Shown here piece after piece: positions 47,958 through 60,514 of a stretch of DNA of 64,000 bases; the first letter of the stretch is position 1; each line of letters begins with the position of its first letter. The notes below the pieces were generated by a model that had not been told where the DNA came from, did not search any database, and was given only the letters and a program-made list of their open reading frames with translations. Both the position numbers and the translations under genes were made by a program. Source of the stretch: Berberis thunbergii (Eukaryota > Streptophyta > Magnoliopsida > Ranunculales > Berberidaceae); contig QNQO01002091.1 of the NCBI GenBank assembly GCA_003290165.1, positions 62,001 to 126,000 of the forward strand, in the 5' to 3' direction.

Positions 47958-48318
47958 ATGACTAAGTTTTCCTTCACCCACATTTTTCTTCTTGTTGTCA
48001 TCGTTTTCTCAGGTTTGTCATTTTTTGTGTAGCCTAAGATTTATGAATATTTAGTTGATATTAAAAGTTTTTGATACCCCGAAAATATCGAAAATGGGCT
48101 TTGATGATGAGTTTTTGATACGTATTTGTTTACTGATCCATTGTGCAGTTGGAACAATGGCACAGAAACGATGCCAAGAGACATTACATAGGATTGGTTG
48201 TGAACTCTCCCATTGCCGTCAAGAGTGCTATCAAAAACACGGGTTAGGAGGCCAAGGTGTATGTACCTATAACGGTGCAGCTCAGACTTACGCGTGTGTT
48301 TGTATCTATAATTGTTAA
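47958..48318 (+). CDS. DEFL copy 6 (unit 6), intact
   Basis: Exon 1 47958-48012, exon 2 48149-48318; the peptide is identical to copy 5. Downstream flanks carry private losses (about 48500, where the 'tatgtctcgtttggtg' stretch is missing) and a 42-bp SINE deletion shared with unit 11. The following unit is long. Confidence 0.88.
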
Positions 48319-49326
48319 CTATGTTATACCTATAATTGTGTTTTATGTTGGCTCAAGTTATTAATAAAGAATTAGCACATTATTGAAATAAAAAAATTGT
48401 ATTTTATTCTATTTATCTTGAAGTAACATTTTAAATTTCACACATTAGAAATTTCACGTACATAATATTTTGTATGAAATGCACACAATGAAAATTGTTT
48501 GTGTAAACATATGGTGTGTTTGATTGAAAGAAAAAAGATGATAATAATATAGAAGAAGACTTGTGAAAATAACAAGAGAAAGCATGGTGGGTGACAACAA
48601 AAAAATATCGAGAGGGAAGGTAGAACTTGAAGTTGATCATAACTTCATGAAGAAAAAAAAAAAAAGGCATACTTACCCAACGCTTTTTTATTTTCTATAA
48701 AATAATCAAAACTTTCTACCCTAAAGATATAATGGTCAATATATTCAACCATTTGCAAACCACATTCAAAGACACATTGTTTTATAAATTTTAACCTTCT
48801 ACTACTTTATCTTAAAAAACTACTCTAAAACGTGGTCTACCAATTATAGCTGAGTTGGTCGGACATCCACTATTCTTGTGAGAGGTCGCGGGTTTGAAAC
48901 TGACTAATTAGAATTTTATGAGTTTTCGCCCGATTATAAGGAGCACATGTGTTCCACTATTGATAAGCCTTTAGGTATTGAATGCAATAGATGGACTAGA
49001 CCAGAGTGAAGTGAAAGCAAGTCTCCATACGAGTTGGAGGCGACGAGGATATTAAGTAGCAATAATATTGTAGCTTTTGAGCCTGGTTTGATTCACCCTA
49101 TAAGGTCAGTCATGCAGCCTTCGGGCATGGATTAGTAAATAAATAAAAATGGTCAACAACCCAATTTAAAAAAAAAATTAAAAATTAAAAGCTCTAAAAC
49201 ACGTCCATTATGCAGTTTAATTACGATCTACACTTCATATTGCCCGTGCCTACGACATTCGATACTATATATTGTAAATACTATACTAATGACACCAAGC
49301 TATAGGAAAATGCTTCGCAAGGAACT

Positions 49327-49671
49327 CCTCAAATGACAGTGTGATCATTAGATGTTTGTGTTCGCATGTTCATGGATTTGATACTTCTATGAAAAATGTC
49401 TAACCATAAAATGTCCCTAAATCAGGATCATCAAATGATGGATCTGCTACTAGTGCTTCTGGCTGGTACTGATGGATCTGGTTCTTCTACTACATCAGGA
49501 ACATAGTGAACAGCTTAGCCTGTAGGATTTACTGGATCAACTGCATATGCTATAGAATTTGCAACTAAAGCTGGGTGTAATGTTGAAATATTTTAATCTC
49601 AAAATATTCTAGTTAATTCAATGAAATAAAAACCAAGATTTTTTTTAGGACTAAATTTAATTCCTTCATCT
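49327..49671. other. 345-bp segment that defines long-form units (shown in unit 7)
   Basis: Present in units 1, 2, 7 and 12 and in the diverged fragment at 33719-34190; absent from units 3-6 and 8-11. The short-form junction reads 'ggaactttacattc'; the two break sides share 'CT'. Its ancestral presence shows that the short form arose by one deletion and then spread. No reading frame is seen. Confidence 0.85.
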
Positions 49672-50618
49672 TTACATTCTTCAAAATACTAATTTTGAAC
49701 TAAATGGAGTCATGAACACACCTCCCAGTAACCCATAAATAGTTTGCTTAGTTGAGATATCTCACAGACTAGAACGCATCGTTCCAACCTTGGCATTTGT
49801 TTACTGCTGAACCCATAAATTAGATGAATTGGGTAAGGAACTGATTTCAGCATAGCAAGTCCAAGCAATGATTTCAGTAGGCGGTGTTCTTTCAAGGCTT
49901 TCTATGACTAATAAAAATTCATGATAATCCATAGAAATCTATAAGAATCCTTTAAAATTCATCAAAATTCAATCATTTAAAATCCATAATAAACTATGTG
50001 GATTCCGTAAAATCCATTAAAATCCTTTGAAATTCTTTAAAATCCTGTGAGAACTTAAGAATTACGTTTCATCTAAGTTTGTATTTATCATATGTATTTT
50101 GACATGTATTGTTTGTACCATTTTTTACATAACGATGTAAGAAAACTTTGTAACTTTTTTAGATTTATTTTATGTGGCCATTGACACTATTTTATCAATA
50201 TTTGCTTAAAAAATGATGAGTCTATGTAGTAGATGGATTTAATAAGTTGGGGCCAAATTTGATCTCCATTAGTAGCTAATCTCAACAACATTTTGGACAT
50301 GCATGACAAAAAAAAAAGAAGTTTAGGAAGTTGAATGTTGATATTTCCATAAATTAATTTCAAAATCTTGTTAGGAAGAACCCAAGTACACATGGGACAA
50401 CTAGTAATTAATTTGCAATATTTTGATAAATATTATACTTTGATTTGGTTTTAACTGCAATAGTTATTTTAGGCAAGTTGTTTCATGCCAATTATTGATG
50501 GTAATAATCCATCTCAGGCTCCTAAACATTATAAATAGCTAAGACATTTGCAATCTCTACATCACAATTTCACAAACCCAAGATAGATTGTATCCTTGTT
50601 CTAAGTTGTGCGTACATT

Positions 50619-50979
50619 ATGACTAAGTTTTCCTTCACCCACATTTTTCTTCTTGTTGTCATCGTTTTCTCAGGTTTGTCATTTTTTGTGTAGCCTAAGA
50701 TTTATGAATATTTAGTTGATATTAAAAGTTTTTGATACCCCGAAAATATCGAAAATGGGCTTTGATGATGAGTTTTTGATACGTATTTGTTTACTGATCC
50801 ATTGTGCAGTTGGAACAATGGCACAGAAACGATGCCAAGAGACATTACATAGGATTGGTTGTGAACTCTCCCATTGCCGTCAAGAGTGCTATCAAAAACA
50901 CGGGTTAGGAGGCCAAGGTGTATGTACCTATAACGGTGCAGCTCAGACTTACGCGTGTGTTTGTATCTATAATTGTTAA
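50619..50979 (+). CDS. DEFL copy 7 (unit 7, long form), intact
   Basis: Exon 1 50619-50673, exon 2 50810-50979; identical peptide. Its unit includes the 345-bp segment 49327-49671 upstream. That segment ends about 950 bp before the ATG, so the proximal promoter is the same as in short units. Confidence 0.88.
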
Positions 50980-53007
50980 CTATGTTATACCTATAATTGT
51001 GTTTTATGTTGGCTCAAGTTTCATTAATAAAGAATTAGCACATTATTGAAATAATAAAATTGTATTTTTTCTATTTATCTTGAAGTAACATTTTAAATTT
51101 CACACATTAGAAATTTCACGTACATAATATTTTGTATGAAATGCACACAATGAAAATTGTTTGTATGTCTCGTTTGGTGAAACATATGGTGTGTGTGATT
51201 GAAAGAAAAAAGATGATAATAATATAGAAGAAGACTTGTGAAAATAACAAGAGAAAGCATGGTGGGTGACAACAAAAAAATATCGAGAGGGAAGGTAGAA
51301 CTTGAAGTTGATCATAACTTCATGAAGAAAAAAAAAAAAAAAATCTTTGGCATACTTACCCAACGCTTTTTTATTTTTCTATAAAATAATCAAAACTTTC
51401 TACCCTAAAGATATAATGGTCAATATATTCATGTCAACCATTTGCAAACCACATTCAAAGACACATTGTTTTATAAATTTTAACCTTCTACTACTTTATC
51501 TTAAAAAACTACTCTAAAACGTGGTCTACCAATTATAGCTGAGTTGGTCGGACATCCACTATTCTTGTGAGAGGTCGCGGGTTTGAAACTGACTAATTAG
51601 AATTTTATGAGTTTTCGCCCGATTATAAGGAGTACATGTGTTCCACTATTGATAAGCCTTTAGGTATTGAATGCAATTGCTTAGATGGACTAGACCAGAG
51701 TGAAGTGAAAGCAAGTCTTCATGCAAGGTGGAGGCGATAGACCGGAGCGAAAGCAAGTCTCCATACGAGTTGGAGGCGACGAGGATATTAAGTAGCAATA
51801 ATATTGTAGCTTTTGAGCCTGGTTTGATTCACCCTATAAGGTCAGTCATGCAGCCTTCGGGCATGGATTAGTAAATAAATAAAAATGGTCAACAACCAAT
51901 TTAAAAAAAAAAAAATTTAAAGCTCTAAAACGTGTCCATTATGTAGTTTAATTACGATCTACACTTCATATTGCCCGTGCCTACGACATTCGATACTATA
52001 TATTGTAAATACTATACTAATGACACCAAGCTATAGGAAAATGCTTCGCAAGGAACTTTACATTCTTCAAAATACTAATTTTGAACTAAATGGAGTCATG
52101 AGCACACCTCCCAGTAACCCATAAATAGTTTGCTTAGTTGAGATATCTCACAGACTAGAACGCATCGTTCCAACCTTGGCATTTGTTTACTGCTGAACCC
52201 ATAAATTAGATGAATTGGGTAAGGAACTGATTTCAGCAGAGCATGTCCAAGCAATGATTTCAGTAGGCGGTGTTCTTTCAAGGCTTTCTATGACTAATAA
52301 AATATTCATGATAATCCATAGAAATCTATAAGAATCCTTTAAAATTCATCAAAATTCAATCATTTAAAATCCATAATAAACTATGTGGATTCCGTAAAAT
52401 CCATTAAAATCCTTTGAAATTCTTTAAAATCCCGTGAGAACTTAAGAATTTGGTTTCATCTAAGTTTGTATTTATCATATGTATTTTGACATGTATTGTT
52501 TGTACCATTTTTTACATAACGATGTAAGAAAACTTTGTAACTTTCTTATTAGATTTATTTTATGTGGCCATTGACACTATTTTATCAATATTTGCTTAAA
52601 AAATGATGAGTCTATGTAGTAGATGGATTTAATAAGTTGGGGCCAAATTTGATCTCCATTAGTAGCTAATCTCAACAACATTTTGGACATGCATGACAAA
52701 AAAAAAGAAGTTTAGGAAGTTGAATGTTGATATTTCCATAAATTAATTTCAAAATCTTGTTAGGAAGAACCCAAGTACACATGGGACAACTAGTAATTAA
52801 TTTGCAATATTTTGATAAATATTATACTTTGATTTGGTTTTAACTGCAATAGTTATTTTAGGCAAGTTGTTTCATGCCAATTATTGATGGTAATAATCCA
52901 TCTCAGGCTCCTAAACATTATAAATAGCTAAGACATTTGCAATCTCTACATCACAATTTCACAAACCCAAGATAGATTGTATCCTTGTTCTAAGTTGTGC
53001 GTACATT

Positions 53008-53368
53008 ATGACTAAGTTTTCCTTCACCCACATTTTTCTTCTTGTTGTCATCGTTTTCTCAGGTTTGTCATTTTTTGTGTAGCCTAAGATTTATGAATAT
53101 TTAGTTGATATTAAAAGTTTTTGATACCCCGAAAATATCGAAAATGGGCTTTGATGATGAGTTTTTGATACGTATTTGTTTACTGATCCATTGTGCAGTT
53201 GGAACAATGGCACAGAAACGATGCCAAGAGACATTACATAGGATTGGTTGTGAACTCTCCCATTGCCGTCAAGAGTGCTATCAAAAACACGGGTTAGGAG
53301 GCCAAGGTGTATGTACCTATAACGGTGCAGCTCAGACTTACGCGTGTGTTTGTATCTATAATTGTTAA
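53008..53368 (+). CDS. DEFL copy 8 (unit 8), intact
   Basis: Exon 1 53008-53062, exon 2 53199-53368; identical peptide. Short-form unit. Confidence 0.88.
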
Positions 53369-55413
53369 CTATGTTATACCTATAATTGTGTTTTATGTTG
53401 GCTCAAGTTTCATTAATAAAGAATTAGCACATTATTGAAATAATAAAATTGTATTTTATTCTATTTATCTTGAAGTAACATTTTAAATTTCACACATTAG
53501 AAATTTCACGTACATATAATATTTGTATGAAATGCAACAAATGAAAATTGTTTGTATGTCTCGTTTGGTGAAACATATGGTGTGTGTGATTGAAAGAAAA
53601 AAGATGATAATAATATACAAGAAGACTTGTGAAAATAACAAGAGAAAGCATGGTGGGTGACAACAAAAAATATCGAGAGGGAAGGTAGAACTTGAAGTTG
53701 ATCATAACTTCATGAAGAAAAAAAAAAAAAATCTTTGGCATACTTACCCAACGCTTTTTTATTTTTCTATAAAATAATCAAAACTTTCTACCCTAAAGAT
53801 ATAATGGTCAATATATTCATGTCAACCATTTGCAAACCACATTCAAAGACACATTGTTTTATAAATTTTAACCTTCTACTACTTTATCTTAAAAAACTAC
53901 TCTAAAACGCGGTCTACCAATTATAGCTGAGTTGGTCGGACATCCACTATTCTTGTGAGAGGTCGCGGGTTTGAAACTGACTAATTAGAATTTTATGAGT
54001 TTTCGCCCGATTATAAGGAGTACATGTGTTCCACTATTGATAAGCCTTTAGGTATTGAATGCAATTGCTTAGATGGACTAGACCAGAGTGAAGTGAAAGC
54101 AAGTCTTCATGCAAGTGGAGGCGATAGACCGGAGCGAAAGCAAGTCTCCATACGAGTTGGAGGCGACGAGGATATTAAGTAGCAATAATATTGTAGCTTT
54201 TGAGCCTGGTTTGATTCACCCTATAAGGTCAGTCATGCAGCCTTCGGGCATGGATTAGTAAATAAATAAAAATGGTCAACAACCAATTTAAAAAAAAAAA
54301 AAATTTAAAGCTCTAAAACGTGTCCATTATGTAGTTTAATTACGATCTACACTTCATATTGCCCGTGCCTACGACATTCGATACTATATATTGTAAATAC
54401 TATACTAATGACACCAAGCTATAGGAAAATGCTTCGCAAGGAACTTTACATTCTTCAAAATACTAATTTTGAACTAAATGGAGTCATGAGCACACCTCCC
54501 AGTAACCCATAAATAGTTTGCTTAGTTGAGATATCTCACAGACTAGAACTCTTAGTTGACTCACAGACTATCGTTCCAACCTTGGCATTTGTTTACTGCT
54601 GAACCCATAAATTAGATGAATTGGGTAAGGAACTGATTTCAGCAGAGCATGTCCAAGCAATGATTTCAGTAGGCGGTGTTCTTTCAAGGCTTTCTATGAC
54701 TAATAAAATATTCATGATAATCCATAGAAATCTATAAGAATCCTTTAAAATTCATCAAAATTCAATCATTTAAAATCCATAATAAACTATGTGGATTCCG
54801 TAAAATCCATTAAAATCCTTTGAAATTCTTTAAAATCCCGTGAGAACTTAAGAATTTGGTTTCATCTAAGTTTGTATTTATCATATGTATTTTGACATGT
54901 ATTGTTTGTACCATTTTTTACATAACGATGTAAGAAAACTTTGTAACTTTCTTATTAGATTTATTTTATGTGGCCATTGACACTATTTTATCAATATTTG
55001 CTTAAAAAATGATGAGTCTATGTAGTAGATGGATTTAATAAGTTGGGGCCAAATTTGATCTCCATTAGTAGCTAATCTCAACAACATTTTGGACATGCAT
55101 GACAAAAAAAAAGAAGTTTAGGAAGTTGAATGTTGATATTTCCATAAATTAATTTCAAAATCTTGTTAGGAAGAACCCAAGTACACATGGGACAACTAGT
55201 AATTAATTTGCAATATTTTGATAAATATTATACTTTGATTTGGTTTTAACTGCAATAGTTATTTTAGGCAAGTTGTTTCATGCCAATTATTGATGGTAAT
55301 AATCCATCTCAGGCTCCTAAACATTATAAATAGCTAAGACATTTGCAATCTCTACATCACAATTTCACAAACCCAAGATAGATTGTATCCTTGTTCTAAG
55401 TTGTGCGTACATT

Positions 55414-55774
55414 ATGACTAAGTTTTCCTTCACCCACATTTTTCTTCTTGTTGTCATCGTTTTCTCAGGTTTGTCATTTTTTGTGTAGCCTAAGATTTAT
55501 GAATATTTAGTTGATATTAAAAGTTTTTGATACCCCGAAAATATCGAAAATGGGCTTTGATGATGAGTTTTTGATACGTATTTGTTTACTGATCCATTGT
55601 GCAGTTGGAACAATGGCACAGAAACGATGCCAAGAGACATTACATAGGATTGGTTGTGAACTCTCCCATTGCCGTCAAGAGTGCTATCAAAAACACGGGT
55701 TAGGAGGCCAAGGTGTATGTACCTATAACGGTGCAGCTCAGACTTACGCGTGTGTTTGTATCTATAATTGTTAA
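55414..55774 (+). CDS. DEFL copy 9 (unit 9), intact
   Basis: Exon 1 55414-55468, exon 2 55605-55774; identical peptide. The unit has a private scrambled patch at 54540-54575, a private SINE rearrangement at about 56510-56525, and one A missing in the poly-A signal. Confidence 0.88.
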
Positions 55775-57766
55775 CTATGTTATACCTATAATTGTGTTTT
55801 ATGTTGGCTCAAGTTTCATTAATAAGAATTAGCACATTATTGAAATAATAAAATTGTATTTTATTCTATTTATCTTGAAGTAACATTTTAAATTTCACAC
55901 ATTAGAAATTTCACGTACATAATATTTTGTATGAAATGCACACAATGAAAATTGTTTGTATGTCTCGTTTGGTGAAACATATGGTGTGTGATTGAAAGAA
56001 AAAAGATGATAATAATATAGAAGAAGACTTGTGAAAATAACAAGAGAAAGCATGGTGGGTGACAACAAAAAATATCGAGAGGGAAGGTAGAACTTGAAGT
56101 TGATCATAACTTCATGAAGAAAAAAAAAAAAAAATCTTTGGCATACTTACCCAACGCTTTTTTATTTTTCTATAAAATAATCAAAACTTTCTACCCTAAA
56201 GATATAATGGTCAATATATTCATGTCAACCATTTGCAAACCACATTCAAAGACACATTGTTTTATAAATTTTAACCTTCTACTACTTTATCTTAAAAAAC
56301 TACTCTAAAACGTGGTCTACCAATTATAGCTGAGTTGGTCGGACATCCACTATTCTTGTGAGAGGTCGCGGGTTTGAAACTGACTAATTAGAATTTTATG
56401 AGTTTTCGCCCGATTATAAGGAGCACATGTGTTCCACTATTGATAAGCCTTTAGGTATTGAATGCAATGCTTAGATGGACTAGACCAGAGTGAAGTGAAA
56501 GCAAGTCTTCATGCAGTCAGCGATCTCCATACGAGTTGGAGGCGACGAGGATATTAAGTAGCAATAATATTGTAGCTTTTGAGCCTGGTTTGATTCACCC
56601 TATAAGGTCAGTCATGCAGCCTTCGGGCATGGATTAGTAAATAAATAAAAATGGTCAACAACCAATTTAAAAAAAAAAAAATTAAAAGCTCTAAAACGTC
56701 CATTATGCAGTTTAATTACGATCTACACTTCATATTGCCCGTGCCTACGACATTCGATACTATATATTGTAAATACTATACTAATGACACCAAGCTATAG
56801 GAAAATGCTTCGCAAGGAACTTTACATTCTTCAAAATACTAATTTGAACTAAATGGAGTCATGAGCACACCTCCCAGTAACCCATAAATAGTTTGCTTAG
56901 TTGAGATATCTCACAGACTAGAACGCATCGTTCCAACCTTGGCATTTGTTTACTGCTGAACCCATAAATTAGATGAATTGGGTAAGGAACTGATTTCAGC
57001 AGAGCATGTCCAAGCAATGATTTCAGTAGGCGGTGTTCTTTCAAGGCTTTCTATGACTAATAAAATATTCATGATAATCCATAGAAATCTATAAGAATCC
57101 TTTAAAATTCATCAAAATTCAATCATTTAAAATCCATAATAACTATGTGGATTCCGTAAAATCCATTAAAATCCTTTGAAATTCTTTAAAATCCTGTGAG
57201 AACTTAAGAATTTGGTTTCATCTAAGTTTGTATTTATCATATGTATTTTGACATGTATTGTTTGTACCATTTTTTACATAACGATGTAAGAAAACTTTGT
57301 AACTTTCTTATTAGATTTATTTTGTGGCCATTGACACTATTTTATCAATATTTGCTTAAAAAATGATGAGTCTATGTAGTAGATGGATTTAATAAGTTGG
57401 GGCCAAATTTGATCTCCATTAGTAGCTAATCTCAACAACATTTTGGACATGCATGACAAAAAAAAAGAAGTTTAGGAAGTTGAATGTTGATATTTCCATA
57501 AATTAATTTCAAAATCTTGTTAGGAAGAACCCAAGTACACATGGACAACTAGTAATTAATTTGCAATATTTTGATAAATATTATACTTTGATTTGGTTTT
57601 AACTGCAATAGTTATTTTAGGCAAGTTGTTTCATGCCAATTATTGATGGTAATAATCCATCTCAGGCTCCTAAACATTATAAATAGCTAAGACATTTGCA
57701 ATCTCTACATCACAATTTCACAAACCCAAGATAGATTGTATCCTTGTTCTAAGTTGTGCGTACATT

Positions 57767-58127
57767 ATGACTAAGTTTTCCTTCACCCACATTTTTCTTC
57801 TTGTTGTCATCGTTTTCTCAGGTTTGTCATTTTTTGTGTAGCCTAAGATTTATGAATATTTAGTTGATATTAAAAGTTTTTGATACCCCGAAAATATCGA
57901 AAATGGGCTTTGATGATGAGTTTTTGATACGTATTTGTTTACTGATCCATTGTGCAGTTGGAACAATGGCACAGAAACGATGCCAAGAGACATTACATAG
58001 GATTGGTTGTGAACTCTCCCATTGCCGTCAAGAGTGCTATCAAAAACACGGGTTAGGAGGCCAAGGTGTATGTACCTATAACGGTGCAGCTCAGACTTAC
58101 GCGTGTGTTTGTATCTATAATTGTTAA
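57767..58127 (+). CDS. DEFL copy 10 (unit 10), intact
   Basis: Exon 1 57767-57821, exon 2 57958-58127; identical peptide. Short-form unit. Confidence 0.88.
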
Positions 58128-60154
58128 CTATGTTATACCTATAATTGTGTTTTATGTTGGCTCAAGTTTCATTAATAAAGAATTAGCACATTATTGAAAT
58201 AATAAAATTGTATTTTATTCTATTTATCTTGAAGTAACATTTTAAATTTCACACATTAGAAATTTCACGTACATAATATTTTGTATGAAATGCACACAAT
58301 GAAAATTGTTTGTATGTCTCGTTTGGTGAAACATATGGTGTGTGTGATTGAAAGAAAAAAGATGATAATAATATACAAGAAGACTTGTGAAAATAACAAG
58401 AGAAAGCATGGTGGGTGACAACAAAAAATATCGAGAGGGAAGGTAGAACTTGAAGTTGATCATAACTTCATGAAGAAAAAAAAAAAAAAATCTTTGGCAT
58501 ACTTACCCAACGCTTTTTTATTTTTCTATAAAATAATCAAAACTTTCTACCCTAAAGATATAATGGTCAATATATTCATGTCAACCATTTGCAAACCACA
58601 TTCAAAGACACATTGTTTTATAAATTTTAACCTTCTACTACTTTATCTTAAAAAACTACTCTAAAACGCGGTCTACCAATTATAGCTGAGTTGGTCGGAC
58701 ATCCACTATTCTTGTGAGAGGTCGCGGGTTTGAAACTGACTAATTAGAATTTTATGAGTTTTCGCCCGATTATAAGGAGTACATGTGTTCCACTATTGAT
58801 AAGCCTTTAGGTATTGAATGCAATTGCTTAGATGGACTAGACCAGAGTGAAGTGAAAGCAAGTCTTCATGCAATGTGGAGGCGATAGACCGGAGCGAAAG
58901 CAAGTCTCCATACGAGTTGGAGGCGACGAGGATATTAAGTAGCAATAATATTGTAGCTTTTGAGCCTGGTTTGATTCACCCTATAAGGTCAGTCATGCAG
59001 CCTTCGGGCATGGATTAGTAAATAAATAAAAATGGTCAACAATCCAATTTAAAAAAAAAAAAAAATTTAAAGCTCTAAAACGTGTCCATTATGTAGTTTA
59101 ATTACGATCTACACTTCATATTGCCCGTGCCTACGACATTCGATACTATATATTGTAAATACTATACTAATGACACCAAGCTATAGGAAAATGCTTCGCA
59201 AGGAACTTTACATTCTTCAAAATACTAATTTTGAACTAAATGGAGTCATGAGCACACCTCCCAGTAACCCATAAATAGTTTGCTTAGTTGAGATATCTCA
59301 CAGACTAGAACGCATCGTTCCAACCTTGGCATTTGTTTACTGCTGAACCCATAAATTAGATGAATTGGGTAAGGAACTGATTTCAGCAGAGCATGTCCAA
59401 GCAATGATTTCAGTAGGCGGTGTTCTTTCAAGGCTTTCTATGACTAATAAAATATTCATGATAATCATAGAAATCTATAAGAATCCTTTAAAATTCATCA
59501 AAATTCAATCATTTAAAATCCATAATAAACTATGTGGATTCCGTAAAATCCATTAAAATCCTTTGAAATTCTTTAAAATCCCGTGAGAACTTAAGAATTT
59601 GGTTTCATCTAAGTTTGTATTTATCATATGTATTTTGACATGTATTGTTTGTACCATTTTTTACATAACGATGTAAGAAAACTTTGTAACTTTCTTATTA
59701 GATTTATTTTATGTGGCCATTGACACTATTTTATCAATATTTGCTTAAAAAATGATGAGTCTATGTAGTAGATGGATTTAATAAGTTGGGGCCAAATTTG
59801 ATCTCCATTAGTAGCTAATCTCAACAACATTTTGGACATGCATGACAAAAAAAAGAAGTTTAGGAAGTTGAATGTTGATATTTCCATAAATTAATTTCAA
59901 AATCTTGTTAGGAAGAACCCAAGTACACATGGGACAACTAGTAATTAATTTGCAATATTTGATAAATATTATACTTTGATTTGGTTTTAACTGCAATAGT
60001 TATTTTAGGCAAGTTGTTTCATGCCAATTATTGATGGTAATAATCCATCTCAGGCTCCTAAACATTATAAATAGCTAAGACATTTGCAATCTCTACATCA
60101 CAATTTCACAAACCCAAGATAGATTGTATCCTTGTTCTAAGTTGTGCGTACATT

Positions 60155-60514
60155 ATGACTAAGTTTTCCTTCACCCACATTTTCTTCTTGTTGTCATCGT
60201 TTTCTCAGGTTTGTCATTTTTTGTGTAGCCTAAGATTTATGAATATTTAGTTGATATTAAAAGTTTTTGATACCCCGAAAATATCGAAAATGGGCTTTGA
60301 TGATGAGTTTTTGATACGTATTTGTTTACTGATCCATTGTGCAGTTGGAACAATGGCACAGAAACGATGCCAAGAGACATTACATAGGATTGGTTGTGAA
60401 CTCTCCCATTGCCGTCAAGAGTGCTATCAAAAACACGGGTTAGGAGGCCAAGGTGTATGTACCTATAACGGTGCAGCTCAGACTTACGCGTGTGTTTGTA
60501 TCTATAATTGTTAA
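60155..60514 (+). pseudogene. DEFL copy 11 (unit 11), one T lost in exon 1
   Basis: Exon 1 60155-60208 (54 nt) has four T instead of five in the signal-peptide codons, the same loss as in copy 4; exon 2 60345-60514 is perfect. As read, the cysteine region is out of frame with the signal peptide. The change is either a real null shared with copy 4 or a homopolymer error. Confidence 0.75.
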
